Notes under the pieces: generated by a model
Told to the model about the DNA's origin: nothing
Seen by the model: the letters and a program-made list of their open reading frames with translations, nothing else
The model's database searches: none
Made by a program: the position numbers and the translations under genes
Assembly: GCF_000002425.4 (NCBI RefSeq)
Contig: NC_037269.1
Span: 1,003,543-1,067,542, forward strand
Direction of reading: 5' to 3'
DNA: 64,000 bases
Origin: Physcomitrium patens
Lineage: Eukaryota > Streptophyta > Bryopsida > Funariales > Funariaceae
Shown: positions 47,152-60,523 of the stretch, piece after piece
Layout of the letters: each line of letters begins with the position of its first letter
Numbering within the stretch: the stretch's first letter is position 1

Positions 47152-50100
47152 CTACTCATTATTTGGTAATCGAAAGGTCTTCTTCAAATATTTTGAAGCT
47201 GTATCATCGCCTCGATAACACAGTATTCGCAATAATGTATCTGGGTCAGAAGCGCTCCAAGTGCCCGTAATAGAAGGTAGAGATGGTTTGGTTCCGCCTT
47301 TCCCAATTCCATAAACGGAGTTGAATCTCTGAATAACCTCAGAAGTTGGAAGTGAAAACAGAGAGACTACTTCAGTGGCAAAGGCTGCTTCCCTCTCCAC
47401 CTGCGTTGCAGGTAGTCCATCTCCATCTGCTATGAAAAGATCCTTCATACTCTTGAGATCCTCCTGCAACATACTTGCATCACTTACAGTAAAAGATCTC
47501 ATTGGACCAGCTGCCATCAAAACTAGCATAAGCCCTTCGAAACAGGCTCGCATCAGGGAACCTATTACTCGATTGCTCAATTGCTCTACGGAACTGTCCG
47601 AAATAATTCCCAATTGAGTATCCAACTCTTCGATTACGGCACTGATTCTTGAACTTGCTACCCCTCCCACATAAAGCCTGTCCCACAGAACAGGTCTCAA
47701 ATCAACAAAAACCACCCTATATGCTGCTATCTCCATGAGCTTGTCGATTCCCTCCTTCAACAAACTCCTGGTTTCGTATAAATTGCTGTCGACTGCTTCT
47801 GTATTTGGTTGCATAGAAGGCACATGACCGGACAGAGCAGAATCCTTTCGCCATCCAGTTCGTATCTTCTTCTCAATAAAATCAACTTCAACCAGGAGAT
47901 GATGTAGAGTATTCATTCGCAGGCAAATGTGTGGAAGGTCGTAAACTGCGGCTGAGGAAGGCTCCTTCTTTAAAGTGCCCTTAGGCTTGGGACTACCTCT
48001 ATCACTTCTGCCTTTTCCAAACCAAGACTTTTTGGTCTTGCACCGTGTAAGAGGTGGGATTGGAGGAATCAGAGCGTCTTTTTCACCTGAGATGACCAAA
48101 ACCATGAGGACGGGTTTAACAAAGTGTGCATAAGTCGCCGTACATATCGAAAATGAAAATGTTGGTTCAAAAGTTCTGCTGCACCGAACACAAGAAAAGG
48201 AACTGCGAAACATCTAACTTACAGTAAACGATCACAAAACCATGACTGATTAGATGAAAATATGAGTGGTGGTCAAAGGGCTTACCACAACTACCAATCG
48301 CCTGGGTAGCATAAATTTTTAATGCATTGTCTATGCCATTTACCAAGTCCTGAAGTAATTCTGGGAACTGTGACACAGGGAGTGCAAAATAAGTGTTGAG
48401 CATCTCGTCCACAATACGAAGAAGCTCCACCGCCGATGAAGCGTAACGCTCTTTCAAGGAATTGGGCTCCCAGCTCTGACACAAGTCAAAAGAACGGCGC
48501 TTAGGAAAAGAGCTATGTAATACAAGCGATCAACATGCAACCCGAACTGTTTTAGAATCAAAGAAAGAAGCTCTCAAGAAGGTGTACATGACGTAGGGAT
48601 CGGATGAACAGTCACAACAAGTGAAGGACAAATTGACAAGGAGATTGACAGCAAAGAGGAATACCTCCTTACTGACGTTAAGAGTAACCATTTCCTTCAG
48701 CATTTGCAACTTTTCTTCAACCCACTTCTTGGCTAAGTTTCCCACTGCTCGATCAGCTTCAAAAGGCGGCATTTCCCTGATTAACGCCTTACCTCCGTCT
48801 TCTGCATACACTCCATCTTCCACGACAACTTGAACTAACGACTTCTCCAACTGATCAGCAGCTTCCAAGACTTGCACAGTGTCTGCAGTTAATGCAGACA
48901 CCCCTGACATATACTGCTTTATTTCCCTACTATAACAAGCATGCAGAGTTACTGCAGCAACACCCCCTGCGTATGGATGCCATTCTTTCAGCGAAGGGCT
49001 AAAGTTCTCTATTTCTTTAGACACAAGTGCAGATGTATCTTTCGCAAGCTGCGCCAGAGCTGGTATAGGCGCATCAGCAGCCTTCCTTCTTGTATCCACA
49101 CTCTCCATCATCTGTACACTGTGTCATTAGTGCAAAGATGGTATTCCCGCGACACACGGTAACTTATAGTTGTGAAAACCTCTGTGCACACCTTTCTATG
49201 TTAAAATGCTAGAAAAGGATGGGGCGAGACATCTACTTGCGTACCTGCGCAAATGCTGTCCGAATGGACGATCGAACATACAAGTCCACGGTGCTAATCG
49301 CAATACTAATCTTCACCTTGCGTCTTTTGTCTTGATGCATGTCCTCACCTATAACCTCAGCAGATTGAACAGCCAAAGCCAAAACCTTCTCCAAGGGACC
49401 TCTTGCGCCCTCAGGAAACGAATCATGATACGACAACAGCCTCCTCTCTGTCCAAGTCTGGATAGCTGTCAGTATCGAGTGCAAGAGGTTCCACTGCTCA
49501 GGGCGTGCGGATTTATAATCTTTCACGACTTCTGCCATCTGGCTCTCAGCAGCTCCCAGAAGATCGAGCTCTTTTTGCCCAGTGTTTACGTACTGACGGA
49601 AGAGAACCCACATGAATAGCATGTTGTGAGTAAGTTGATCAATTCCCAGAACTACCCACGTTTTCTTGAACATTTCCAACATGTCATCGAGTTCCTCGAG
49701 TACTGTGCCTTCTTCAACGTGGTCAAAAACACATCCCAGCAGAGCCACGTAGAGGTTAATGTTAAACGGATACCCATCCGCCCAATGTAGAACGTCTTCG
49801 TTACTCTCTCCATTGAGTGGCCTTCCTGCGCGTGCCATCGCTGCGTTTCGTAAGGCTTGAATGCTCTCTGTGTTCTTACCAGTATCTGAGGCCCTGCAGT
49901 ACATCTCCTTTAAGCACTGTCGAAGCCGAAGAGCTTCCACTCCTTGAGAGTCACCTCGAACAAGTGGGTGGGCCAGAAGCCCTGCTTCCAATATCCGAAG
50001 TTGTCTTTTTAACCAGCGCACGTGCTCCGAGGAGTCCGTGAACGCTGAAGCTGGAATATTTTGCAAGAGCTCAAGAGGAACCAGCATGTGTTCGGTGCGC

Positions 50101-50715
50101 CTGCTGGCCTGGCCAGCTGCAGCACGAGAAAGAGCCCGGCGTGTTCTCAAGTCGACGGTATCGGCAATTAACATTTGGTCTCGCATGAGCTCAGCTGTTG
50201 TACGAGGTTTTCCTCCTCTCCTAGATACACCGGTGTTCAACTTGAGACCAAGAGCTTTTTTCATACGGCTGGCAGCCACTGCTGTTATGCCCTTATCAGG
50301 CTTAGAACGTGCTGATCCCACGCTTCTTGCACTTAAAGCCGCGGTCCCGGTTGCAGCCAGCATGATTTCATATGCTGATTCTCGAAAATCATCCTCTGCA
50401 CATTTGAAAATCAACATGATGAATAACAGAGTGCCTACAGATACGCTCTTTCCAGTTAGAAAAATATTAAATTTAAAATAATAATAATAATAATAATAAT
50501 AATGATAATAAAATCTGTTCACTATGTCACAACTTCATTGTAAAGAATCGAAGGATCAATCGAAAATTGACGACAGGTAAATAAATGGCTCCCACATATC
50601 CTTTACGAGTACCTGTTAAATCGACCTTTACCCTTGGTATGGGATTTCCCAGCTCACTATTTCTCATCGTCGTTGAACTTGTTCTTGGGCCCTCAGATTG
50701 TGCTGCTGGTGCCAT
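47152..50715 (-). CDS. DUF810 (Munc13/PATROL1-like) protein
   Basis: Five coding exons: 50715-50613, 50395-49245, 49111-48665, 48475-48286, 48086-47152. All junctions have GT/AG ends and consistent phase, giving 941 residues. The family (PF05664) carries Munc13-homology (MUN-like) domains; Arabidopsis PATROL1 moves a plasma-membrane proton pump by regulated exocytosis. Family landmarks are LTEDDFRESAYEIMLAATG (about 34-52), VPLELLQNIP, RWLKRQLRILEAGLL, CHWADGY-like LHWADGYPFNINLY, MLFMWVLFRQYVNTGQ, SSAVELLRIVDEMLNTYFAL (about 580-600), LRMNTLHHLLVEVDFIE, and the C-terminal DPDTLLRILCYRGDDTASKYLKKTFRLP. The start is the ATG at 50715; an upstream exon cannot be excluded, since other members have longer N-termini. 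Which DUF810 subgroup it belongs to cannot be settled by eye. Confidence 0.93.
50480..50503. repeat. AAT trinucleotide microsatellite in first coding intron
   Basis: About eight AAT/ATT units within the 50396-50612 intron of the DUF810 gene. Confidence 0.85.
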
Positions 50716-52786
50716 TGCTCCCAAATTGGAGCACACGCAACAAAAAGTCTCGATTGGTGCTCCTACAAGGCTTGTTCTGCAAATGTTAAGTGGATAGTCA
50801 GGACAGCCAACAATTGTACTACACCTTGGACATTGTACGAAAGCTCCAAAACTTTACCGAAAGTGGTACAGCTTGTACGAATCAAACAACAGTCCTGCCG
50901 TGTGAATCGTTTCAAGGGCATTAATTGCGTTAAAGATAGATAGTGCACAATCTAGCAGTGTGTTCACAAGGTATGAAACCCCGAAAGTTGGAGAAATTCT
51001 GGAGCAAAATATCTTTACTGAACTACAGAAAATAGACATAAGGAATCATGCCGCATCAGAACTTTCGTAAGCAGTTGAAGAAGCAACAGGAAATGAAACA
51101 GTCTTAGGAAACAGGGGGGTTCACCTCCAAACCCGCCAAAGTAGGAACCCTTATCAGAATCCAAGCCTCAATGATGCAAAGGAAGCAATTTCATAGCAGC
51201 GCTTCCATAAACATTATCCGGTCACAGCCTCCAGGCCTACACTGTGAAGCTCTACTCTAAGAACTAGTCACACTCTTTCAGATAAGAAACTATCCCGTAT
51301 GTAGTTTCATAAGCGAACAGTGCCAATGAAAACATCACGTCCACACTCCACCTCCTCCACTCTGGTTCGAGGCCCCTATCAATCAAAAGTTAAACGGAGT
51401 CAGATCATCCAAAAGGAAACTCAAAGCGCTCACCCAAACTCCTTCGTCCGTCCAAATGCGGAGAAAGAGAGAGAGAGCGAGAGTAAGAATCGTAATGCCT
51501 GACACCCTCGCATCAAGAAAACCATCGTTCCGTTCCAAAAAGAAAAATGAAAAATGCAAAAAAATAAAAAAATAAAACAAAAGCTAACGAGTATCACTTA
51601 AACGTCCGCTTAGTCAAGTTGACGAGCAGCAAGCGGCGCAGGCAAATTTAAGAACACTCACAACAAGCTAAATTCAATCTAACCGAGGCACTCTCAAACC
51701 CGTGGCACCTACCAAGGCCACCACCACCTTCGACGCGTCAAAATGAAAATAAAAAACCAAGCATTCCAGATCTAAACCAGTAAGCTCTAGTACATTCCCG
51801 TGCCAGACCGGCAAACGAGCCTCGGTGGTAGGCACCGCGCAAACCAGTTCAGGCGCTTCATCAGGCAATGTCACGAAATCACGCACACTCACTCCTCTAC
51901 ACTCATGTCCGCACCATTGATGAGCAATGCGAGTGAAACAGAGTATCCATGGCACAGAGGGAAAATAGCCCGCGATCTCACCTGTCCTACTACACCGCCA
52001 CCCGAAGACAGAAATATCACCAAACCAGACCAGGCAGAGGAGAAAGAAAGCAGGACGAGTCGGGGAAGGTGGAGGAGGTGGAGGTGGAGGTGGAGATCCG
52101 AAGCAGCTGGCCAACGAAATCTACGACTTCGGAAGCAATGGTGCCAGCAACTTACAACACAGTGAAAGAGCGAGCGAGAGGAGAGGGAAACGGGGAAACG
52201 GGGAAGGGAAAGGGCGTGCACGACCACCACGAAGAAGCCTCGTCCCTCCCGCCTAGGTACAGCCCATGGGAACGACGCAATGATACGAGCTCCCACGTTC
52301 CATACTTCTTCGTGAGGCCACTTGGGACACGGACGTGTTCGCAAGAGTGAGAACGAACAAACGGAGTGCGTTCCCCTCCCCTCCCTCCTTTCTACACAAT
52401 GGGGTTATAGTTAGCAGTTATGTTCCCTTCCCTTCCCCGACCCATGCTTCGGCACCCAACTCCTCCGTCCAATTCTATCTATATATCTATCGCCATTTGT
52501 CCTCTCTCTCTCTTGGTGGTTCGCTCTCTCGCCGTTGGATGTCCGCATCATCGGAAGGCTCTTCTCCAACAGAAAAAGCTCCTGTGATGGGGAGAGAGAG
52601 ACTCATTACTCATTTCTTAGTTTCAATAGAATCACTTTTGGTCTATCTATCTATCCTTCTATTTGCTGTTATTACTTATAATATGAGTTTTCTAGTATCA
52701 TTGTGGAAGTTTGGAGAGGTGTGTGCTAATTTTGCTTGTTTCTTCCAAACTGCATTTGCAAATTTATTATTTTAGAAATTTTTCAG
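50716..52786 (-). promoter_or_regulatory. Upstream region of the DUF810 gene
   Basis: GC-richer DNA as expected for promoter plus leader, with a GGAGGT-rich stretch at about 52063-52095. A 5'-UTR intron is likely given the distance. The open frames on both strands are low in complexity and match nothing known to me. Confidence 0.45.
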
Positions 52787-53001
52787 GGGAATGTTAAAGA
52801 GACCCAGGTTTTTACTAAATCAAGCTATCCATGTGAAGAATATGGTAATCATGATGAGTGTGGTTGGTTTTCATTGGTTTTGGATCTAGCAGAGGAGAAA
52901 TTAATTTAGAGGTCCCTTTTTTTCTTTTTCTTTTTTTTTCCCCATAATAGCTAGGATGGATGGGTAAATTTAGTAAAATCCTTGGTTTATTTAAGATTTC
53001 C
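52787..53001. mobile_element. MITE-like element with ~34-bp terminal inverted repeats
   Basis: The left end GGGAATGTTAAAGAGACCCA...TTTTACTAAAT and the inverted right end GGAAATCTTAAATAAACCAA...TTTTACTAAAT agree at about 26 of 34 positions. The element is 215 bp, non-coding and AT-rich inside. Related fragments at 13160-13268 and 44554-44595 show it is dispersed. No clear target-site duplication is seen, so the superfamily is open. Confidence 0.65.
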
Positions 53002-55614
53002 TTCTTTTTATTGTATAGCATGTGTCATCAATAGTGTTATATATTTACTATAGTTTGGATAAAATATTAGAATCTACTTTGGAGATATGCATCAAGGTAG
53101 GGTTACATATAATTGGTCATGTCTAAATATTAAATTTTGATAAGTTATATCTACAATTTTGCAATGATATTCATTGAGGTTTATTGATGATCATTGAAAA
53201 CATAACTTGCAATGATAATTTTTATTATTAGAAATTTAAGAGAGTTTTAATAATTATGGACTGAAAGTAATAAGAAATAATTTAATTTCTTGTGGGATTT
53301 TTAATCTTGTTTATAAAAATAAATTTAAAATGTAATGAATTACAAAATTTGCTTTGACTTTATTTCATGGTTTACAAGGTAGATTGGTTTAAATTAAATT
53401 GAAATTATAGCAAACAATGCTTTTGATTTCTTTTTTATTTTTAATTTTAGATGCTTCTTTAATACATTTCATTCATACTTTGTATATAGTTAGGAATAAT
53501 TACTGTCAGACATATAAAAATCTTTTGATCAACCTTATGAGCTGGATACTCAATAAAAATGATGAATACTACAGTGTTTGATGTGTTTGCAGAAATACCA
53601 GAATTTTTAGTTTAGTCCATTGGAATCAAAATCTAGGAAGTTTTATATGTGTTTGTTTTTGTTTTTGTTTTACACAATGTCAAATTACATTATTTGATCT
53701 GAATAAGCAGATTTCAAATAAATAAATAGATCATTTCATTCTTCCTTGAAACAATAAAAATAGATGACAGCTGCATGTTTTAATAAGTTCAATAAATATA
53801 AATATTGGTCCTTATGGACAATCTCGATGTAATTTTTTCATTTATTTATTCTGAGAATTTAAAAATCATCATGTCTTTGGTTTGATTACAAATAAAAGAT
53901 AATTATTTTGTACAATACCATAAAATAATGTTCTTATATACATGTATACATATACATATATACTTATAAATCTTAGATTTAATTTGCTAATGTAGACATT
54001 TTAATTTAAAAAAAGTAGGAGTAATTTTTTTGTATAAAATAAGTGATTATGTAATTTTCTTGTTTTTTCTTTTGTACAATACTTCTTGATGAAGTTTTTG
54101 GATATTTATAAATAATAATTTATAAATTTGATTATTTCATCATATAAATAATTAATTTAAAAATTAAATATGGTGACATTAAGATTATGACCATAGGAAT
54201 AATTATTTTTTTTACATAAATATAGAATTAGAAATAAAATGAATACTTTTATGTTATAAAAATAATATAAATAGTTTGTAAATGATAAAAAAATTTGGTA
54301 TCTTTAATTTCTTATCTTTAAAAGATTAATAAGAGTACACTTATAATATCAAAGGTTTGTCTTTTTTATTTAAGAAGAGATTTTTTCTTATTTTTAATAA
54401 GCCATAAGTATATTAGAAGTTGTGGATTATCCATTCATAAAGTAATATTTTTATTAAATTTTTTATACTCTTGATCCTATTTTGATACTTGTTCCAAGAA
54501 AAATTTGATTTATTTTTTTATTTTTTAATATTTTCGTTTGTTATTATTAAAAATATTATTAAAATGAAAGATGTGATAGCAAAAATTTAGGAAAAAATAA
54601 TAAAGTTATTGGTTATAATGCATCAATTCAATCTACTACTATAAGAAATAACAAAATTTATTAGAAATAAAGATGTGAAGATAGTTGGAGCTATAAATGA
54701 AAAGTTAGATTTTAAATAATTAAGTTTTGAAATAAATAAAATGAGAAGTATTAACCAATGGTGTCCTATTCTATGATATTTGCTTGAAAATGCATTGAGT
54801 ACTTAGTTGTAGAAGATAAAATAGAAATTACATCAATAAGGTCTTAAAAATTCAAATAAAAACCTAAAAAAATCTAATTAAATCTTAACAACGTTAATCA
54901 AAACTTTAATCAAATCTAAAAGAAGTTTTAAAGAAATTACAAATATATATATATATATATATATATTAAAGAAATAATAAAATAGAAATTCTAAAAAATA
55001 TTTTAAAAATATTAAAATTAGAAATTCTAATCAGATCTTAATGTAATCTTAAACAAGTTCTAATAAAATCTTAAACCAATTCCAACCAAATCCTACTAAA
55101 ATTCTAATCAAATCTTTAAAAAAATCTAATCCAATCTTAATCAAATTCTAAACAAATCCTAATTAAATCTTAAATCTTAAATAAATTCTTAATTAATCTT
55201 ATAATAAATTGATACCTCAATAATTAATAATCTAACCACTGGTTTTAATACAAAATTTGCAAACCTCTCAATCACTTAATTAGCAACAAGTAAAATCAAT
55301 TCTAAAAAGATTGAACTTATCAAATAGAAGGCAAAACCTAAAATCTACTTGGATGTTGGCTAATCTCTTTCTCCAACCTTAGTACCAATCTTCTAATGAT
55401 AATATTTCTAAATTTTATCATTATATTGATTTAAAATTAAACAAAGTTGTTGGAATTTAAGTCAATTATTACTATAAATATTTTTAATTTAATCTAAGCA
55501 ATATATTATTGTATATCTTAGAAATCCTCATTTATCTTCTAAACTCCAATTCTTGAGACCTCATTATCTTCGAATTCCAACAATCTTCAAACAAATCATT
55601 TAATCAAGTTCAAA
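53002..55614. other. AT-rich intergenic DNA with degenerate AAATCTAATC-type repeats
   Basis: No gene. From about 54835 to 55200 the sequence is built of short imperfect variants of TAATCAAATCTTAAA, interrupted by a TA run at 54943-54966. Confidence 0.65.
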
Positions 55615-55619
55615 CTTAT
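55615..55619. repeat. Target-site duplication, left (CTTAT), element C1
   Basis: CTTAT before the left LTR corresponds to TTTAT at 63050-63054 after the right LTR, a 4-of-5 match consistent with an old insertion. Confidence 0.6.
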
Positions 55620-56017
55620 TGTTACGGACACAGAAATACAAACTCGAGATCTAACAAGAAGTTCAAGAAGAACTAGCTAGAACTAGATTAATCAAATGAA
55701 TACAAGAATAATACCAGAGAGATGAGCTAGAGCTCCAAGAGATGTGTTGTCGAGATTGAAGAACTCTTCAGCCTCGATTCCAATATATACTCCTATTTAG
55801 GAAGCTTCTCAAGTAACTTCTACTAACTAGGAAGCTTCTAGAAGGTTCCAGAGACTTGCTTCTAGAAGGTTCTAAAAACTTATCTCTAGAAGGTTCTAAG
55901 GACTATGTTCCTAACATCTTCTATCAACTAAGAAGCTTCTAGAAGGTTCTAGAGACTTGTTTCTAGAAGGTTCTAGAAACTTGTCTCTAGAAGGTTCTAA
56001 GGACTATGTCCCTAACA
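55620..56017 (-). repeat. 3' LTR of C1
   Basis: 398 bp. In element orientation it begins TGTTAGGGAC and ends CCGTAACA. Alternating GAA/TTC heat-shock arrays of four modules lie at 55831-55848, 55932-55949 and 55961-55978. Confidence 0.95.
55831..55978 (-). promoter_or_regulatory. Heat-shock element arrays in 3' LTR of C1
   Basis: Three arrays of four alternating GAA/TTC modules with two-base spacing (55831-55848, 55932-55949, 55961-55978), at the same LTR positions as in B1. Confidence 0.8.
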
Positions 56018-56067
56018 TCACTCCCTCCTTTAGCTTCGAGGTCTTTGAGAAGCAATATTGTTGTTAA

Positions 56068-56421
56068 TCAGTACCAACGCAAGAAAATGAAGATCTGTCG
56101 CATAACGTCTGCTATGAATTCCAACTGTTGTTCACAAGGCAAGTGGTTCATCGGCCCTTGAAGCCAACGGTAGTAGCCTACTCCTTCAACTTCTGACCAA
56201 GCATGAACTTCCATGTCCTCATTGTGAAATTGTCCTGCAAACACGCCTTCTGGCTGACCATCGTAAGCAGGCTCGGACTCAAATACAATCACTAGTGATT
56301 GGTTACTCGGTATCTTCCATCATCGTCGTGGTATAGGGGGTTCTTCATTTTGGGGTCGCCTTCGTGAGCTAGTCGGTTGAGATAATCTGATTGGCATAGT
56401 ATCTATCTCTTGGCTATCCAT
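56068..56421 (-). pseudogene. Accessory reading frame after the chromodomain, C1 copy
   Basis: From ATG at 56421 to TGA at 56068, 118 codons including the stop, the same length as in B1. One internal TGA stands where B1 has an Arg codon (CGA). The conserved core covers FESEPAYDGQPEGVFAGQF, HAWSEVEGVG and FIADVMRQIFIFLRWY. The product is unrecognised; there is no zinc-binding or catalytic motif that I can see. Confidence 0.6.
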
Positions 56422-56589
56422 ATCAAAAGACCAAACTATGGCTATTGAAAAAATTCTATTTTATCTTAGAAAAAATAACTACATCAACTACGAATTTTGG
56501 TAGTGCTCTCCCCCTTTCTTATGTTCTTGGGTGAGCAAGCTTCAGAACGAAGCTATCGTCGAACCGGCTTAGGTTTATGAGGATGTTAT

Positions 56590-57960
56590 TGATGAAACTT
56601 CTGTACCTTTTGCGACGCATTGGCGAGATTTTCAGCTGGCTTCTACGTTCGCTCATTAATATCGTAGCCGCACCAATGAACAAGATATTATAACTTGCTC
56701 CACCTTCGTCGTGAATCCAACACCTTTTCAACCTCGTATTCTTCATGGTTCTCGATCTCAATACTAGGTGGCGGACATTGCACTCTTCTAAGAAAAGACG
56801 ACTCTCGATAAGACTCCAACAGAGAAACATGAAAGACTGGATGTACCTTCATAGAAGCCGGTAATTCCAGATGATATGCCACTCGATTGATTTGCTTCTG
56901 GATGATAAATGGTCCCAATCTTCGATAGTCCAACTTATCACATGGTCGCTTGGTCTTGATATTCTGTCGAAGAAGCCATGCTTTATCTCCAATTTTGAAA
57001 GTAGGTGTTTGATTCCGAAATCTATCTGTAGATGCCTTGTAGGATTCTTGAGTGGATTGTAATTGAAGCTTCAACGTATTTTGAAGCTCTGATAGGTATT
57101 TCACAAATCCTTCAACTGTTGGATTGTTATTTGTTGACGGATTTAATAAATCAAGCTTCAGATGATACCCATAGTTGGAAAAGAATGATGTGTATTGAGT
57201 CGACGTAGGGAGGGTGTTGTTGTATGCAAACTCGATTAGCGGCAAATATGTGGTCCAATCGTCTTGCTGATAGTTGATGCTGCATCGTAAGTATTGTTCC
57301 AAGACTTGGTTCACCTGTTCCATTTGGCCGTCAGTTTGAGGATGAAAAGCCGAAGAAAGCTTGATATCCAGCTTTAGTATCTCAAAGACAGATCTCCAAA
57401 ACTTTGATACGAACTCAGTTTCTCGATCTGATACGATTTCATCTGGTAGTCCATGATATTGATACACATTATCGAGAAAGAGTCTTGTTGTGACTTCACT
57501 GGACGATGTCTTCTTGCAAGGGACAAAGTGCGCTATCTTTGTAAGCCGATCTACCACGACAAAGATGCTGTCAAATGAGTTCGATGATGGCAGGTCCTTG
57601 ATGAAGTCCATGGAAATTGGAGACCATGGTCGACATGGAATCGAAAATGGCTGTAGGAGTCCATAAGGGTGATGCCGAGGATTCTTGGATCTTGAACAGA
57701 TGTTGCAGGAGAGGACAAAATCTTTCACATCCTTCCACATTTGGGGCCACCAAAAATCTCGAGAAATAAGCTCCAAGGTCTTGTTGAATCCAAAATGTCT
57801 CGCAGTTGGAAAATCATGGCGAGATTGAAGAACTCGGAGTCGTGCTGGTCTTTTTGGGATATATAACCACTCCTAAAAGTATAAAAGATCTCCCTTCACC
57901 TTGAACTTGTCATGATTGGCACATTGCTTAATATCAATGCCTACTGAAACTTCAATAGTC
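56590..57960 (-). pseudogene. Integrase and chromodomain of C1
   Basis: The integrase frame 57776-56688 keeps the second half of the HHCC zinc domain (CNICSRSK) and all three catalytic acidic residues (SMDF, VSDR, MEQVN). It continues through the GPFIIQKQINRVAYHLELP region into the chromodomain (EEYEVEKVLDSRRRW). The chromodomain carries two stops, one just after RRRWSKL and one replacing a Trp codon near 56650. The first part of the zinc domain lies upstream of 57776, beyond further stops. Confidence 0.9.
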
Positions 57961-58177
57961 ACAACACGTACCTGATTCAGGAACTCACCATCAATTGACA
58001 CAATAGTAGTCGAAAGCTGAAATTGCTCTGGCTTCAACAATGTCATACATTGTTGATCAAACGCTACTTCTCCAATCTTTGGTATAAGATACGATCTCCT
58101 CGACAAGGCATAAGATAGTCCTTGCTACTTTTCAGGTCGATAAGTGATAACAAAATCGAACCTAGATAGCAACATAC

Positions 58178-59632
58178 TCACCGAGCTTGACGTCGATTTA
58201 AAACATGAGCCGGCATGAAATACTCCAAATTCTTGTGATCTGTATATATGGTCACTAGGTATGCAGCTCCTTCAAGAAAGTGACGCCATTCTTGGAAAGA
58301 ATCCACTATAACAAGAAGTTCCTTATCGTGGATCTCATAATTGATTTCAGCAGCAGAGAACTTTCGAGAATAGAATGCAACCGGATGGAGCTTCTTGTCT
58401 GCTCTCATTTGTGAAAGTACAACTTCCAAAGCAAAATCCAAACCATCAGTTTCTAAGTAAAAGACCTTTGTAAAGTCTAGATGTACTAAGATTGGAGCCA
58501 AAGTAAATGCGGTCTTCAGGTCTTGAAACGCCTTCTCAGCTAGAGGTCCCCATTCCAACTTATCCTTGCATGTCAATCGAGTGAGAGGAGCAGCAACTTG
58601 AGAGTAATTCTTGATGAAGATCCGATAGAAGTTGACAAAACTAAGAAAGCAATGTATGTCTCTAACCGTCTTCAAAACCTCCCAAGATACGATTGCTTCC
58701 ACCTTCTTGGGGTCCATCTTCAAGCCTTCCGTAGTCGCAACGAATCCCATAAACTCCATCTCTATTTGGTGAAATAAACACTTCTCCAACTTGGCATATA
58801 GTCCTCGCTCGCGTAGTTTCTCCAAGACCAAACGAACGTGCTTTTCATGCTCTTCCTCGTTTTTAGAGAATATCAAAATATCATCCAAATAGATGACAAC
58901 AAAATCGTCAAGGTGTTTTTGGAAAATGTCATTCATCATATGTTGAAAGACCGCTGGAGCATTGGTAAGACCAAAGGGCATGATATTATGCTCAAAGTGG
59001 CCATACCTTGTACGGAACGATGTCTTCCACTCATCTCCTTCTTTGATTCGTACGAGGTTATAAGCTCCCCTTAGATCAATTTTTGTAAAGATCCTTGCAC
59101 ATCCAAGTTGTTCTAAGAGACCAGAAATCGAGCGTAATGGATAACGATTTTTCTTTGTTACCTTGTTGAGGCCTCGATAGTCCACGCACATCCGCAACGA
59201 GCTATCTTTCTTCTTCACAAATAAGATGGATGCTCCAGTTGACGATTTTGAATGACAGATGAAGTTCTTGGCTAGATTCTCGTTGATATATTTCCGTAAC
59301 TCCGCCAACTCCATCTGCAATAGATTGTAGATTGGGCCAAAAGGCGGTTGTGCTCCTTCTTGCAAGTCTATGGCACAATCATATGGTTGATGTTCCGGTA
59401 GTATGTCAGCATTCTTCTTTTGAAATACGTCTTTAAAATCTTTATATTGCTCAGGTATACTTGTTGTCGAGATCTTCTCCCCGGTAGTTGGAGTTGCATA
59501 AATGACAAACGGTATGCCTTCCTTGGATGATCTTATAAACGCTCTTGCTCCAATGAATAAGGATTTCTCTATTCGGGGTTTTCTACTAGGCTTGCTCTTG
59601 GGTGGTTTTGTGGGAAAGGTCATCTTCCTCAA
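58178..59632 (-). pseudogene. Reverse transcriptase and RNase H of C1 (open 484-codon frame)
   Basis: One uninterrupted frame holds the pre-RT linker, RT and most of RNase H. The RT active-site YLDD is at 58891-58880 with IFSKN following; other motifs are [18 protein letters not shown] and [19 protein letters not shown]. RNase H shows ETDGLD (Ala-Ser of the usual ETDASD changed), EIHDKELL and YTDHKNLEYF. The frame starts within pol, so it is part of a polyprotein rather than a separate gene. Confidence 0.9.
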
Positions 59633-60523
59633 CCTCCAATCTATGGATGGGTTATGCTTTTCTAATTAGGAAAGACCAAGAATAACAGGATTTGATGGGG
59701 TTCTAATAATATTGAAAATAATATGACTACTATGGCCCTTAAACATCACTTCTATAGGTTATTATTCATGGGTGACACTACCAGACAATAAAGGTCGCCC
59801 ATCTATGTCCTCAACATGAACAGGTCTAGATTTTTGTACTAAAGGGATCTTATGACACTTTGCAAATTCTTCGTTTAAGAAACAAGTAGATGCTCTTGAA
59901 TCTAATAATGCTAAGGTTCTCAGTTTCTGAAGGCCAATAAGTAAAGGGATTGTAAAGCAAAGGGCAGGTTGAGCGGAAAGAAAGGAACCTGGTTGTTGTT
60001 GCGATATTTTACTATCCAGCCGCAGGGTTCTTATTGTGGCTGGGCATCCTCATTTTCCTAAACAAACGTGCCTCTAGTCCTGACAATATGTTGATTTTGC
60101 TTCTTGGGGCAGTTTTCAACTTTTTGGCCTTCTTCACCGCAATACAAGCATAGACCTTCCTCTATACGTTGCTTTTTTTCTTCTTGGGTAAGGGATTTGA
60201 CACGTACCACATCAATTTGCATGTCTTCTACCTCTGAAAGTGAATTCACGCTGCTTGCTGACATAGTTGGGGCGTAGCGAACCGTATGTTGTCTTCAACG
60301 TTGGTCTTGGCAGCGTTGGAATAGGTAGTTATCGCACTTTACAGCTTGGCTAATAGCTTCGTTGAGTGTTTGTGGATCAGGAAGAGTTAACAGCAAATCC
60401 TTCACATCATTCCTTAAACCCCAGTAGAATTGACTCATCAACGCTTCTTCATCCCAATTGATGGGGCATGCTAATTGTCTGAAGTCCGATGCATAGACTA
60501 ATGTAGAGCGCATCCCTTATCGT
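59633..60523 (-). pseudogene. Gag C-terminus (zinc knuckle) and protease of C1
   Basis: The knuckle at 60150-60109 keeps both first Cys (CLYC) and the last Cys but has Gln in place of His, the reverse of the defect in B1. The protease site near 59902-59894 reads Asp-Ser-Arg instead of Asp-Ser-Gly. Frame changes separate this region from RT. Confidence 0.82.

Noticed and set aside
51674..52350. Several 120-150-codon frames on both strands upstream of the DUF810 gene
   Set aside because: Overlapping frames in GC-rich leader/promoter DNA with simple repeats (poly-Pro from GGA/GGT runs); none conserved.
54835..55200. Possible interstitial telomere repeat (AAATCCTAA-like units)
   Set aside because: The units drift in length and lack a constant CCCTAAA core; this looks like generic AT-rich low-complexity DNA.
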